From positions 1 to 64,000 of the forward strand of contig NZ_VUKF01000008.1 in the NCBI RefSeq assembly GCF_009193185.1: a DNA stretch of 64,000 nucleotides, read 5' to 3'. This DNA comes from Georgenia thermotolerans. Lineage in GTDB: Bacteria; Actinomycetota; Actinomycetes; Actinomycetales; Actinomycetaceae. The position numbers were made by a program, and so were the translations under genes. Below, piece after piece: positions 55,439 through 64,000 of the stretch; the stretch's first letter is position 1, and every line of letters starts with the position of its first letter. A model generated the notes under the pieces. It did not search any database. It was not told where the DNA came from and was given only the letters and a program-made list of their open reading frames with translations.

Positions 55439-57416
55439 GCCGGCGGGGCGGGGGTACGCCCTGCCCGGCGGTGCGCTGCGGCGCGGGGCGGCGCTGATCT
55501 GGCGCGGCGTCCTCGACTCGCGGCGCACCTCCGCCCTCGCCGCGCTCGGCGCCGGCCTGTACGGGGTCAGCACCGTCGCCTCCGGGTGGCTGCTCGGCCG
55601 GATCACCGACACGGTTGTCGTCCCGGCCCTGACCACGGGCCACGCCGACACCGGCCGGCTGTGGGCGGCCGGCGGGCTGCTGCTGCTCGTCGGGGTGCTC
55701 ACCGCCGTCGGCGTCGCGCTGCGCCGGATCTACGCCGGCTGGGCGGCCTTCGAGGTCCAGGCGGCCCACCGGCTGCGCGTGACCCGCCAGTACCTGCGCC
55801 TGCCGATGAGCTGGCACCGCCGGCACCCCACCGGGCAGCTGCTCTCCAACGCCAACGCCGACGCCGAGGCCGCCGCCGGGGTCTTCTTCGTTTTCCCGTG
55901 GGCGCTCGGGGTGGCGGTCATGCTCGTCGTCGCGGCGGTGGCGATGATCGCCGTCGACCCCCTCCTCGGCCTGGCCGGGGTGGCCGTGCTGCCGCTGGTC
56001 GTCCTCGCCAACGGCATTTACCGGCGCCGCATGGCCCCGGCGGCCGCGCAGGCCCAGCGCCTGCGCGCCGAGGTCGCCGACGTCGCCCACGAGAGCTTCG
56101 AGGCGGCGCTGCTGGTGAAGTCCCTGGGCACGGCGGACGTCGAGGAGGCCCGCTTCGCCGACCGCACCGCGGCGCTGCGCGACGCCAACATCGCCATGGG
56201 CCGCATCCGGTCGGTGTTCGACCCGGTGGTCGAGCTGCTGCCCTCCGCGGCCACCTTGGGCGTCGTCGCGCTGGGCGCCTGGCGGGTGCGCGCCGGCCTG
56301 GCCGTCACCGGCGACGTCGTCACCATCGCCTACCTGCTCACCGTCATGACGATGCCCGTGCGGGCCATCGGCTTCCTGCTCGGCGAGATCCCCCGCTCGC
56401 TGGTCGGCTACGACCGCATCGCCCGCGTCATCGACGCCACCGGGGCCCAGGCGTCCGGCCGCGCCGCGCTCCCCGGCGACGGCGCCCTGGACCTGCGGCT
56501 CGAGGACGTCACCGTCACCGTCCCCGCCCGGCTGCGCGGCGCCCGGCCCGAGGACCTCGACGGGCCCGGGCACCGGCCGGGCCACCGCGCCGGGGCGTCG
56601 CCCGGCGCCGCGCCCGACCGCGCCGCGCCCGACGGCGCCCCGGTCGCCGACCTCCTGCACCGGGTCTCGCTGCACGCCCCCGCCGGCCGCACCGTCGCCC
56701 TCGTCGGCCCCACCGGCGCCGGCAAGTCCACCCTCGCCGCGGTGGTCGCCCGCCTGCTCGACCCCACCGGCGGCCGGGTCCTGCTCGACGGCGCCGACGC
56801 CCGCGCCCTCCACCCGGCCGCCCGGACGGCGGCGGTGGCCCTCGTTAGCCAGTCGACCTTCGTCTTCGACGACACCGTGCGCGGCAACGTCACCCTCGAC
56901 GACGCCGGCCGCTTCGACGACGCCGCGGTGTGGGCGGCGCTGCGCACCGCGCGCGCCGAGGGGTTCGTCCGGGCGCTGCCCGCCGGCCTCGACACCGTGG
57001 TGGGCGAGCGCGGCGCCACCCTCTCGGGCGGGCAGCGCCAGCGCCTGGCCCTCGCCCGGGCGCTGGTGCGCCGGCCCCGCCTGCTCGTCCTGGACGACGC
57101 CACCTCCGCCGTCGACCCGGTGGTGGAGCAAGAGATCCTCGCCGGGCTGCGCGGGGTGGGCGGGTGCACGGTGCTGCTCGTCGCCTACCGGCCGGCCACC
57201 ATCGCGCTGGCCGACGAGGTCGTCCATCTCGACGCCGGCCGCGTGGTCGACGCCGGCCCGCACGCGGACCTGGTCGCCCGCGACCCCGGCTACCGCGACC
57301 TGGTCACCGCCTACGCCCGGCGGGCCGCCGAGGCCGCCCTGGAGGCCGAGGCCCGCGCGGCCGACCCCGACGCCGCCGCGGACGCTGGGGCCGCGGCCCG
57401 GGAGGGGGCCCGGTGA
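55401..57416 (+). CDS. ABC exporter half-transporter with degenerate ATP site
   Basis: 671 residues. Six transmembrane helices to about 330, then a nucleotide-binding domain: Walker A GPTGAGKST (near 436), signature LSGGQRQRLALARAL, Walker B LLVLDDATSAVD and LLVAYRPATIA where the switch histidine should be. The catalytic Glu after Walker B is Asp and the switch His is Tyr, so this subunit's own site should be nearly inactive. A Pro/Gly/Ala-rich insert of about 40 residues separates the two domains. The GTG start lies inside repeat array D, and the first residues (TELTSRDEVDVSPAGRG) are repeat-encoded; the original start may have been downstream. It overlaps the partner gene by 4 bp. Confidence 0.9.
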   Translation: MTELTSRDEVDVSPAGRGYALPGGALRRGAALIWRGVLDSRRTSALAALGAGLYGVSTVASGWLLGRITDTVVVPALTTGHADTGRLWAAGGLLLLVGVLTAVGVALRRIYAGWAAFEVQAAHRLRVTRQYLRLPMSWHRRHPTGQLLSNANADAEAAAGVFFVFPWALGVAVMLVVAAVAMIAVDPLLGLAGVAVLPLVVLANGIYRRRMAPAAAQAQRLRAEVADVAHESFEAALLVKSLGTADVEEARFADRTAALRDANIAMGRIRSVFDPVVELLPSAATLGVVALGAWRVRAGLAVTGDVVTIAYLLTVMTMPVRAIGFLLGEIPRSLVGYDRIARVIDATGAQASGRAALPGDGALDLRLEDVTVTVPARLRGARPEDLDGPGHRPGHRAGASPGAAPDRAAPDGAPVADLLHRVSLHAPAGRTVALVGPTGAGKSTLAAVVARLLDPTGGRVLLDGADARALHPAARTAAVALVSQSTFVFDDTVRGNVTLDDAGRFDDAAVWAALRTARAEGFVRALPAGLDTVVGERGATLSGGQRQRLALARALVRRPRLLVLDDATSAVDPVVEQEILAGLRGVGGCTVLLVAYRPATIALADEVVHLDAGRVVDAGPHADLVARDPGYRDLVTAYARRAAEAALEAEARAADPDAAADAGAAAREGAR

Positions 57417-59188
57417 GCGCCCGGATCTCCGCCGCCAGCGACCTCGGCGTCCTCGGCACCGTCCGCCGCGGCGTCCAGCTCTCCCCGGCCCTGACCGACG
57501 GCCTGGTCGTCACGGTGCTGCTCGCCCTGGTCGCCACCGCCGGGCGGATCGTCGTGCCGGTGACCATCCAGCAGGCCACCGACCACGGCGTCCTCGCCCC
57601 CGGCGGCCCGGACGTGGGCCGGGTGCTGGCCGTGTGCGCCGTCGGCCTCGCCGTCCTGGTCCTCACCGGGCAGGCCAGCGCCCTGGTCAACGTGCGGCTG
57701 TACCGCACCTCCGAGCGGGGCCTGGCCCAGCTGCGGGTGCGCACCTTCCGGCACGTCCACGACCTGTCCGCCCTGACCCAGTCCGCCGAGCGGCGCGGCG
57801 CCCTGGTCTCGCGGGTCACCTCCGACGTGGACACCATCTCCATGTTCGTCCAGCGCGGCGGCCTCACGCTGCTGCTCAACGCCGCCCAGCTGCTGCTCGC
57901 CACCGTCGCGATGGCCCTCTACGACTGGCGGCTGGCCCTGCTCGTCTGGTTGTGCTTCGCCCCGATGGCCGTGCTCGCCCCGCGCGCCCAGCGGGCCATC
58001 TCCGGCGCCTACGCCGCGGTGCGCGTGCGGGTGGCCGCGCTGCTCGCCGCGGTCGGCGAGTCCGTCGTCGGGGCCGAGACGATCCGCGCCTACGGCGCCG
58101 CCCGGCGCACCCAGCGGCGCATCGACGACGCCGTGCGGGCCCACCGCGCCGCGGCGGTGCGCGCGCAGACCCGGGTGTCGCTGGCGTTCTCCTCCGGGGT
58201 GGTGCTCTCGGGGGTGGCGCTGGCCGCCGTCGTCGTCGCGGGCACGCTGCTCGGCGCGGCCGGGCAGCTGAGCGTCGGCGCGCTGCTCGCCGTCCTCTTC
58301 CTCGTGCAGATGTTCACCGGGCCGGTGCAGAACGCCACCGAGATGCTCAACGAGCTGCAGAACGCCGTCGCCGGCTGGCGCCGGGTCATCGCGGTGCTCG
58401 AGACCCCCGCCGAGGTCACCGACCCGGCCCGCCCCGTCCCGGCGCCGCGCGGGCCGGGCCGCCTGGAGCTGCGCGCGGTCCGCTTCGCCTACCCCGGCGG
58501 GCCCGAGGTGCTCCACGGCGTCGACCTCGTCATCCCGGCCGGCGCCCGCGTGGCGGTCGTCGGGCGCACCGGGTCGGGCAAGACCACCCTGGTCAAGCTC
58601 CTCGCCCGGCTCATGGACCCCGCGGCCGGGCGGGTGCTCCTCGACGGCGTCGACCTGCGCGACCTGGCCCTGCGCGACCTGCGCACCCGGGTGGTGCTGG
58701 TGCCCCAGGAGGGCTTCCTCTTCGACGGCACCCTGGCGGAGAACATCGCCTACGGCCCCGTCCCCGCGCTGCCCGACCGGGTGCGTCACGCCGTCGCCGC
58801 GCTGGGCCTGGACGCGTGGATCGACGCCCTGCCCGCCGGCCTCGACACGCCGGTGGGCCAGCGCGGGGAGTCGCTGTCGGCGGGGGAGCGGCAGCTCGTC
58901 GCGCTCGCCCGCGCCTACCTCGCCGGCGCCGGCGTCCTCCTGCTCGACGAGGCCACCTCCGCCGTCGACCCGGCCACCGAGACCCGGGTCAGCCGCGCCC
59001 TCGACCGGCTCACCGCCGGCCGCACGTCGGTGACGGTCGCGCACCGCCTCGCCACCGCCGAGAGCGCCGACCTCGTCGTCGTGGTCGACGACGGGCGCGT
59101 GGTCGAGGTCGGCGCCCACCCCGACCTCGCCGCCGCCGGGGGCACGTACGCGCGGATGCACCGCTCCTGGGTCACCCAGACGGCGTAG
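57413..59188 (+). CDS. ABC exporter half-transporter with canonical ATP site
   Basis: 591 residues. Six helices, then Walker A GRTGSGKTT, signature LSAGERQLVALARAY, Walker B VLLLDEATSAVD with the catalytic Glu, and VTVAHRLATAE with the switch His. It pairs with the preceding gene product as a heterodimeric multidrug-type exporter (TM287/288 or BmrCD style) having one active and one degenerate site. Signature here is LSAGE, in place of LSGGQ. Substrate unknown. The hairpin 59218-59250 ends the unit. Confidence 0.92.
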   Translation: MSARISAASDLGVLGTVRRGVQLSPALTDGLVVTVLLALVATAGRIVVPVTIQQATDHGVLAPGGPDVGRVLAVCAVGLAVLVLTGQASALVNVRLYRTSERGLAQLRVRTFRHVHDLSALTQSAERRGALVSRVTSDVDTISMFVQRGGLTLLLNAAQLLLATVAMALYDWRLALLVWLCFAPMAVLAPRAQRAISGAYAAVRVRVAALLAAVGESVVGAETIRAYGAARRTQRRIDDAVRAHRAAAVRAQTRVSLAFSSGVVLSGVALAAVVVAGTLLGAAGQLSVGALLAVLFLVQMFTGPVQNATEMLNELQNAVAGWRRVIAVLETPAEVTDPARPVPAPRGPGRLELRAVRFAYPGGPEVLHGVDLVIPAGARVAVVGRTGSGKTTLVKLLARLMDPAAGRVLLDGVDLRDLALRDLRTRVVLVPQEGFLFDGTLAENIAYGPVPALPDRVRHAVAALGLDAWIDALPAGLDTPVGQRGESLSAGERQLVALARAYLAGAGVLLLDEATSAVDPATETRVSRALDRLTAGRTSVTVAHRLATAESADLVVVVDDGRVVEVGAHPDLAAAGGTYARMHRSWVTQTA

Positions 59189-59217
59189 AGCGGACGGAGG
59201 GGGGGGCGGCGTCACCG

Positions 59218-59250
59218 CGGACGGTCCCGGTGCGGCCGCCGGACCGTCCG
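59218..59250 (+). terminator. Terminator after the ABC exporter
   Basis: CGGACGGTCC (59218-59227) and GGACCGTCCG (59241-59250) form a perfect 10-bp stem. Confidence 0.7.
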
Positions 59251-59308
59251 GGGCGCCGCCGCCGGACGGCTCCGGCACCACCTCGCGCCCGCGTGGCAAG
59301 ATCGAGCG

Positions 59309-59680
59309 GTGCAGAAGACCTCCCTCGATCCCGCCATCGCCGCCCGCCTCAAGCGCGACGAGCACGGCCTCGTCGCCGCCGTCGTCCAGCAGCACGACAC
59401 CGGCGAGGTGCTCATGGTCGGCTGGATGGACGACGAGGCGCTCGCCCGCACCCTGACCACCGGGCGCGCCTGGTACTGGTCGCGCTCGCGGCAGGAGTAC
59501 TGGCGCAAGGGGGACACCTCCGGGCACACCCAGCACGTGAAGTCCGTGGCGCTGGACTGCGACGGCGACACCCTGCTGGTCCGCGTCGACCAGGTCGGGC
59601 CCGCCTGCCACACCGGCACCCGCACCTGCTTCGAGGCCGGCGGCGACCTCGGCGCCGTCGTGGGGGAGGCGGACGCATGA
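59309..59680 (+). CDS. hisI: Phosphoribosyl-AMP cyclohydrolase
   Basis: 123 residues. [49 protein letters not shown] and [12 protein letters not shown], with the Asp-rich Mg2+ site and the three zinc cysteines. It opens the purine ring of PR-AMP in histidine synthesis. There is no PRA-PH domain. GTG 59309 lies 6 bp after CAAGAT, leaderless-like. The TGA overlaps the trpE ATG (ATGA), so histidine and tryptophan steps are coupled in one operon. Confidence 0.95.
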   Translation: MQKTSLDPAIAARLKRDEHGLVAAVVQQHDTGEVLMVGWMDDEALARTLTTGRAWYWSRSRQEYWRKGDTSGHTQHVKSVALDCDGDTLLVRVDQVGPACHTGTRTCFEAGGDLGAVVGEADA

Positions 59681-61311
59681 GCACCGAGACCACGTATCTG
59701 AGCAGCGCGCGGGTGGAGTGGGGCGAGACCTGGCCCGCCCTGCCCGAGTTCCGGCGGATGGCCGCCGACCGGCGGGTCATCCCCGTGGTCCGCCGCCTGC
59801 TCGCCGACGACGTCACCCCCGTGGGGCTGTACCGCCAGCTGGCCGGCGGGCGCCCGGGCACGTTTATCCTCGAGTCCGCCGAGCACGACGGCGCGTGGGC
59901 GCGCTGGTCCTTCGTCGGCGCCGCCTCCCGGGCCACCCTCACCAGCCGGGACGGGCACGCGACCTGGCACGGCGACGTCCCCGTCGGCATCCCGGCCGCC
60001 GGGCCGGTGCTGGAGGTCCTCGGGGCCGCGCTCGCCGAGCTGGCCACCCCCGCCATCCCGGGCCTGCCGCCGCTGACCGGCGGGCTGGTCGGCTCGCTGG
60101 GCTGGGAGGTCCTGCGCCAGTGGGAGCCGACCCTGCGGGCCCAGGCCCCGGTCGAGCACGACACCCCCGACGTGGCGCTGTGCCTGGCCACCGACATGGC
60201 CGCGGTGGACCACCACGACGGGTCGGTGTGGCTCATCGCCAACGCGGTGAACTTCGACAACACCGACGAGCGGGTCGACGCCGCGCATGCCGACGCCGTG
60301 GCCCGGCTGGACGCGATGGAGGCGGCGCTGCTGCGCCCCGCCACCACGGCCGCGGCCGTGACGGTGCCCGCCGAGCAGCCGGAGCTGCGCTTCCGCACCC
60401 CGCGCGAGGACTTCGAGACCGCCGTGCTCGCCGCCAAGCAGGCGATCTACGACGGGGAGGTCTTCCAGGTGGTGCTCTCCCAGCGCCTGGACATCGACTG
60501 CGCCGCCGACCCGCTCGACGTCTACCGGGTGCTGCGCACGATCAACCCCTCGCCCTACATGTACTACCTCCAGCTCGCGGACCCGGACGGGCCGGCGGGC
60601 GACGGGGGCGCCGGGGACGGCCCGGCGGGCGGCGCCGGCGCGGGCGGGACCTTCGCCGTCGTCGGCTCCAGCCCGGAGACCCTCGTGCACGTCCAGGACG
60701 GCACGGTGACCACCTTCCCCATCGCCGGCTCGCGCCCGCGCGGGGCGACGCAGGCGGAGGACCGGGCCCTGGCCGAGGAGCTGCTGGCGGACCCCAAGGA
60801 GATCGCCGAGCACGTCATGCTGGTCGACCTGGCCCGCAACGACCTGACGAAGGTGTGCCGGCCGGAGACGGTCGACGTGGTCGAGCTCATGGAGATCAAG
60901 CGGTTCAGCCACATCATGCACATCTCCTCGACCGTCCAGGGCCGGCAGCGGGACGGCACGAGCGCGCTGGACTGCCTCACCGCCACCTTCCCGGCCGGCA
61001 CCCTCTCCGGGGCGCCCAAGCCCCGGGCGATCGAGCTCATCGACGCCCTCGAGCCGGCCCGCCGCGGCGTGTACGGCGGGGTGGTGGGGTACTTCGACTT
61101 CGCCGGGAACCTCGACATGGCCATCGCCATCCGCACCGCCGTGATCCGCGGCCGCCAGGCGTCGGTGCAGGCCGGCGCCGGGATCGTGGCCGACTCGGTG
61201 CCCGCCACCGAGTACGAGGAGACCCGGAACAAGGCCGCCGCCGCCGTCCGCGCGATCCAGGTCGCCGCCGGGCTGCGCCCGCTGGCCGACCGCGCCGGGG
61301 CGCGGCCGTGA
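59677..61311 (+). CDS. trpE: Anthranilate synthase component I
   Basis: 544 residues. Feedback-site region [17 protein letters not shown] near the N-terminus, then the chorismate-binding domain with [62 protein letters not shown] and [13 protein letters not shown]. It makes anthranilate from chorismate with TrpG. A Gly/Ala/Asp-rich insertion of about 20 residues sits after [10 protein letters not shown] (about 305-325), in a surface loop. No trpG, trpD or leader peptide is next to it. The start overlaps hisI. Confidence 0.96.
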   Translation: MSTETTYLSSARVEWGETWPALPEFRRMAADRRVIPVVRRLLADDVTPVGLYRQLAGGRPGTFILESAEHDGAWARWSFVGAASRATLTSRDGHATWHGDVPVGIPAAGPVLEVLGAALAELATPAIPGLPPLTGGLVGSLGWEVLRQWEPTLRAQAPVEHDTPDVALCLATDMAAVDHHDGSVWLIANAVNFDNTDERVDAAHADAVARLDAMEAALLRPATTAAAVTVPAEQPELRFRTPREDFETAVLAAKQAIYDGEVFQVVLSQRLDIDCAADPLDVYRVLRTINPSPYMYYLQLADPDGPAGDGGAGDGPAGGAGAGGTFAVVGSSPETLVHVQDGTVTTFPIAGSRPRGATQAEDRALAEELLADPKEIAEHVMLVDLARNDLTKVCRPETVDVVELMEIKRFSHIMHISSTVQGRQRDGTSALDCLTATFPAGTLSGAPKPRAIELIDALEPARRGVYGGVVGYFDFAGNLDMAIAIRTAVIRGRQASVQAGAGIVADSVPATEYEETRNKAAAAVRAIQVAAGLRPLADRAGARP

Positions 61312-62060
61312 CCTCGGCCGACGCCGGGGCGGGGCGCGCGACCGGGACGCCGGGGCGGGGCACCCGCCGTGCGGTGGTGCTGGCCGCCCTGGTGCTCGCG
61401 GTGCTGCTCCTGGCGCTGGGCGGTCTGCCCTGGGTGCGCGGGGAGGTGGCCACGGTCATCGACGTGCGCCCGGTGAGCGTGACCGGGGCGGGCGCCACCC
61501 CGGCGCTCACCGCCGCCGCGCTGGTGGTGGGGGCAGCCGCGCTGACCGTGGCGATCGGGCGCCGGGTGGCGGTCGCCGTCGGCGGGGTGGTGCTGATCGG
61601 CGCCGCGGCGCTGGTCGCGGCCGCGGTGGCCGGCTTCCTCCAGGACCCGACGGCGCCCGCCCTCGCCGAGGCGGCGCAGGTCAGCGGCGTGCCGCAGCTG
61701 TCCGGCGCGGCCCACGTCACCCCCTGGCCCTGGGTGGCGCTCGTGGTGGCCGCCGCCCTGGCGGTGCTGGGCGTGCTCACGCTCGTGCGCGGGCGGGCCT
61801 GGCAGAGCGGGGGACGCCGCTTCGAGCGGACGACGGCGCCCGGGACCGTTGCCCCGAGCGCCGCCCCGAACGCCGCCCGGGACGCGCGCACCCGGGCCAT
61901 GGACGACTGGGACGCCCTGGGCCGCGGTGAGGACCCCTCCGGGCAAGACGACGTCTCCTCCGGCCCCGATGCCGCCTCCTCCGGCGACGGAGACGGGCCC
62001 TCCGGCCCCGAGGCCGCTCCCTCCGGCGAGGGCGACGCCGAGCCGCCGGCGCCTCGCTGA
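61308..62060 (+). CDS. Trp-region conserved membrane protein (TIGR02234-like)
   Basis: 250 residues, four transmembrane helices (about 20-45, 65-85, 90-115, 140-165) and a long acidic Ser/Gly/Asp-rich cytosolic tail. Between helices 1 and 2 is LPWVRGEVATVIDVRPVSVTG, the family hallmark. It is found beside trp genes in many actinobacteria, function unknown. The GTG overlaps the trpE stop. Confidence 0.85.
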   Translation: MTSADAGAGRATGTPGRGTRRAVVLAALVLAVLLLALGGLPWVRGEVATVIDVRPVSVTGAGATPALTAAALVVGAAALTVAIGRRVAVAVGGVVLIGAAALVAAAVAGFLQDPTAPALAEAAQVSGVPQLSGAAHVTPWPWVALVVAAALAVLGVLTLVRGRAWQSGGRRFERTTAPGTVAPSAAPNAARDARTRAMDDWDALGRGEDPSGQDDVSSGPDAASSGDGDGPSGPEAAPSGEGDAEPPAPR

Positions 62061-62351
62061 AGCCCCCGGGCGTGCGGCCGGCCACGGCGCGCGCGACGCC
62101 GTCGGCGAGGTCGAGCCGCCGCGGCGAGGTCGCGCTTCGTCGGCGAGATCGAACCGGTCCGGCGAGGTCGCTGCCGATCGGCCGCTGACTGGCCGAGCTC
62201 CTGTTTCGCCGCTCTGGTGCCGGCTCGTCACGCCGCGACGCACGAGGTCCCGTGAGGCGGGCGCGCGCATGGTCCGGCGCGGCGAGCAGCCGCGCTTTCC
62301 CGCTAGGGTGAGCCTCATACCGCCGACAGCCCGCGAAAGGGAAGAGAAGAG
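62061..62351. other. Intergenic region with 19-bp periodic repeats and a promoter
   Basis: Holds array E (62103-62178) and, further on, TAGGGT (about 62304-62309) followed by a leader with GAAAGGGAAGAGAAG before the next ATG. No gene. Confidence 0.5.
62103..62178 (+). repeat. 19-bp periodic repeat, array E (possible distant member)
   Basis: CGGCGAGGTCG-type sequences start at 62103, 62122, 62141 and 62160, exactly 19 bp apart. The core GCGAGGTCGA differs from GCGAGACGTCAA, but it is close to the even units of B1 (GCGAGGTGTCAAG) and the period and place (downstream of a gene) agree. Confidence 0.6.
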
Positions 62352-62633
62352 ATGCCGCAGACACCCGAACCGCAGACCTACACGTTGCCCCCGGCCTCGC
62401 CGTTCGCCAACCACGGCCGGACGAAGGCCGCGTGGGTCCTCATGTGGGGCGTGTGCCTGGGCTTCCTGCTCGCCGGCCTCGGCCTGATGATGAGCAACCA
62501 GGTCGTGGTGATCGTGGGGGTCGTCGTCACCGTCGGCTCGGTCGTCCTCAGCGTGATCATGCGCGGCATGGGCATGGGCCAGCCGGCGCCCGCCGCCGTC
62601 CAGGGCGACGAGCGCGACTGGTACTCCGCCTGA
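62352..62633 (+). CDS. HGxxPAAW-family small membrane protein
   Basis: 93 residues. The motif [10 protein letters not shown] near residue 20 precedes two transmembrane helices (about 28-48 and 50-70). Usual member of the actinobacterial trp region, unknown function. A full leader with AAGGGAAGAG ribosome site. Its stop TGA shares one base with the next ATG (TGATG). Confidence 0.82.
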   Translation: MPQTPEPQTYTLPPASPFANHGRTKAAWVLMWGVCLGFLLAGLGLMMSNQVVVIVGVVVTVGSVVLSVIMRGMGMGQPAPAAVQGDERDWYSA

Positions 62634-62995
62634 TGGCGGGGGAGCACCAGCCCTACCCCGCCCAGCAGTACGGCCAGCCGTACGGCACCCCCGCCTACGG
62701 GCCGACGGCCGAGAAGAACAACCTCGGCAACATCGGGCTGATCGCCTCGATCGTCGGCATCGTGGGCTCCTTCATCCCCGTGCTCAACATCGTCGCCGGC
62801 TTCGGCGGCATCGTCGGACTCGTGCTCGGCATCCTCGGCCTGCGCGCCGCGAACGCCGGCCGGGCGACCAACCGGGGCATGTCGATCGCCGCGATCGTCG
62901 TCGGCGCGGTCCAGATCGTGCTCGGCATCCTGGTCATCATCGGGCTCGCCGCCTTCCTCAGCACGTACGAGACGTCGGGCTTCGAGTCCCTCTGA
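62633..62995 (+). CDS. Small DUF4190-like membrane protein
   Basis: 120 residues. Gln/Tyr/Pro-rich N-terminus ([18 protein letters not shown]), then two apolar helices around a Gly-rich [18 protein letters not shown], the DUF4190 signature, and [19 protein letters not shown]. Coupled to the previous gene by TGATG. Role unknown; perhaps a scaffold at the membrane. Confidence 0.75.
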   Translation: MAGEHQPYPAQQYGQPYGTPAYGPTAEKNNLGNIGLIASIVGIVGSFIPVLNIVAGFGGIVGLVLGILGLRAANAGRATNRGMSIAAIVVGAVQIVLGILVIIGLAAFLSTYETSGFESL

Positions 62996-63004
62996 CGCCC
63001 ACCG

Positions 63005-63038
63005 CGACGCCCCGCCCGGACGTCCGGGCGGGGCGTCG
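63005..63038. terminator. 34-bp perfect palindrome between the membrane-protein genes and trpC
   Basis: Two 17-bp arms (centre GGACGTCC at 63018-63025) pair without mismatch. It is the strongest hairpin in the window, lies 10 bp after a stop codon and about 100 bp before trpC. No leader peptide with tryptophan codons was found, so it is read as a plain terminator; trpC then needs the TACGAT promoter at 63109-63114. Confidence 0.8.
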
Positions 63039-63144
63039 TCGTACCCGAGGGAGGCGGCCCGGCGTCCCCCACTGCGGACGCCGTCCGGGGGTGTCGGCGG
63101 CCCGGCCTACGATGGGCGCGACGACAACGAGGGGAGACGGCACC

Positions 63145-63960
63145 GTGACTGTGCTGGAAGACATCGTCGCCGGGGTCCGTGAGGACCTCGCCGAGCGCGA
63201 GGCACAGCGCCCGCTGGACGTCCTCAAGGAGATGGCGCAGCGCCAGGTGGGCGCGAAGGACGGCGTGGCTGCGCTGCGCGGCGAGCACGGCGAGGTGACG
63301 ATCATCTCGGAGGTCAAGCGCTCGAGCCCGTCCAAGGGCGCGCTGGCCGAGATCGCCGACCCGGCGGGCCTCGCCGCGGAGTACGAGGCCGGCGGGGCGA
63401 GCGTGATCTCCTGCCTGACCGAGCGGCGCCGCTTCGGCGGCTCCCTGGAGGACCTCGCCGCCGTGCGCGCGGCGGTGGACGTCCCCGTGCTGCGCAAGGA
63501 CTTCGTCGTCACCCCCTACCAGGTGTGGGAGGCGCGGGCCTTCGGCGCGGACCTCGTGCTCCTCATCGTCGCCGCCCTCGAGCAGGAGGTCCTCGTCTCG
63601 CTGATCGAGCGGGTCCACTCCCTGGGCATGACGGCGCTGGTCGAGGCCCACAACCGCGAGGAGGCGCAGCGCGGGCTCGATGCCGGCGCCCGCGTCCTGG
63701 GCATCAACGCGCGCAACCTGCACACCCTCACCGTCGACCGCGCCGTGTTCAGCCAGGTCGTCGACGTCGTGCCCAGCGGGGTCATCAAGGTCGCCGAGTC
63801 CGGCGTCCGCGGCCCGCACGACGTGCTCGACTACGCCCGCGCCGGGGCCGACGCCGTCCTGGTGGGCGAGGCGCTGGTGACCACCGGCAACCCCCGCCAG
63901 GCGGTGGCCGACATGGTCGCCGCCGGCTCCCACCCCTCCCTGCGGGCGGTGCGCAAGTGA
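63145..63960 (+). CDS. trpC: Indole-3-glycerol phosphate synthase
   Basis: 271 residues. [14 protein letters not shown] (catalytic Lys, Ser-Pro-Ser), [74 protein letters not shown] barrel that closes the indole ring. A stand-alone TrpC without TrpF fusion. AACGAGGGGAGACGG gives a strong ribosome site before GTG 63145. The stop overlaps the start of trpB by 4 bp. Confidence 0.96.
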   Translation: MTVLEDIVAGVREDLAEREAQRPLDVLKEMAQRQVGAKDGVAALRGEHGEVTIISEVKRSSPSKGALAEIADPAGLAAEYEAGGASVISCLTERRRFGGSLEDLAAVRAAVDVPVLRKDFVVTPYQVWEARAFGADLVLLIVAALEQEVLVSLIERVHSLGMTALVEAHNREEAQRGLDAGARVLGINARNLHTLTVDRAVFSQVVDVVPSGVIKVAESGVRGPHDVLDYARAGADAVLVGEALVTTGNPRQAVADMVAAGSHPSLRAVRK

Positions 63961-64000
63961 GCGAGCAGCACACCGACAGCGCGGCGCCGGTCACGCCCCC
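63957..64000 (+). CDS. trpB: Probable tryptophan synthase beta chain, first codons only
   Basis: GTG 63957 overlaps the trpC stop (GTGA), and the frame is open to the window end, reading [15 protein letters not shown]. No catalytic region is visible; the name rests on the usual actinobacterial order trpC-trpB-trpA. Confidence 0.5.
   Translation, partial: MSEQHTDSAAPVTP

Noticed and set aside
53658-57263. A minus-strand open frame of about 1200 codons through the ABC exporter region
   Set aside because: Only its last 291 codons are protein-like; the rest mirrors plus-strand genes with clear motifs. Such mirror frames are common in GC-rich DNA.
63005-63144. Trp attenuator upstream of trpC
   Set aside because: No short open frame with Trp codons precedes the palindrome and no alternative anti-terminator pairing was seen.

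Overview
This is high-GC actinobacterial DNA. Mycothiol ligase MshC, the Pup/PafA/Dop/ARC pupylation set, an Lsr2 protein, HGxxPAAW and DUF5703 family proteins, and many genes with a TANNNT -10 box only 6-8 bases before a GTG or ATG all point to Actinomycetota. The lack of proteasome genes inside the pup locus and the overall gene content fit a Micrococcales member (Cellulomonas/Georgenia-like). The genus is a guess. All calls come from reading the sequence; no searches were run.

Layout. 1-7109: end of an MFS transporter, a small conserved protein, a hexose-6-phosphate mutarotase, a leaderless Fur-type regulator with its catalase, a secreted protein that is half histidine, and an OmpR-type two-component system. 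7110-9210: a trimethylamine-monooxygenase-like flavoprotein between two copies of a 19-bp direct repeat. 9211-21372: a probable 12-kb integrated element. It carries degenerate IS110 pieces, a fatty acid desaturase, an orphan STAS protein, a zinc-ribbon miniprotein, a relaxase remnant, a large MobF relaxase/helicase, Lsr2, an HTH-tailed unknown and a large serine recombinase whose 3' end overlaps tRNA-Leu(GAG).

21450-33763: a GNAT-MazG fusion, an M3 peptidase, a CaCA exchanger, then a 5-oxoproline/carboxylase region (NRAMP-like transporter, YcsI hydro-lyase and a luciferase-like enzyme on plus; pxpA, a pxpB-pxpC fusion and biotin carboxylase/BCCP on minus). 33857-44642: M20 peptidase, two small conserved proteins, aldo/keto reductase, UppP, CorA, MshC, PAC2 protein, HAD hydrolase, RecB-like nuclease, site-2 protease. 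44786-52089: trmI-arc-dop-pup-pafA-FKBP lipoprotein, with pup and pafA overlapping by 4 bp and no prcBA between them. 52183-64000: P-loop kinase, hisF, a metal-binding DinB-like protein, a two-gene ABC exporter, then hisI-trpE-membrane protein and, after two small membrane proteins and a strong palindromic hairpin, trpC-trpB.

The most unusual signal is a dispersed family of tandem 19-bp repeats with a TTGACGTCTC core (GAGACGTCAA on the other strand). It occurs at four loci (32284, 35236/35425, 52092, 55291), and a possibly diverged array lies at 62103. The arrays mostly sit directly behind stop codons. At two loci they run into coding sequence and there encode the shared peptide TSRD(G/E)VDVSP. 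I do not recognise this family. Other notable points are a pupylation locus without a proteasome whose ARC ATPase still ends in Gly-Tyr-Leu, and an IS110 transposase cut into two halves lying in opposite orientation 7.6 kb apart, best explained by an inversion.
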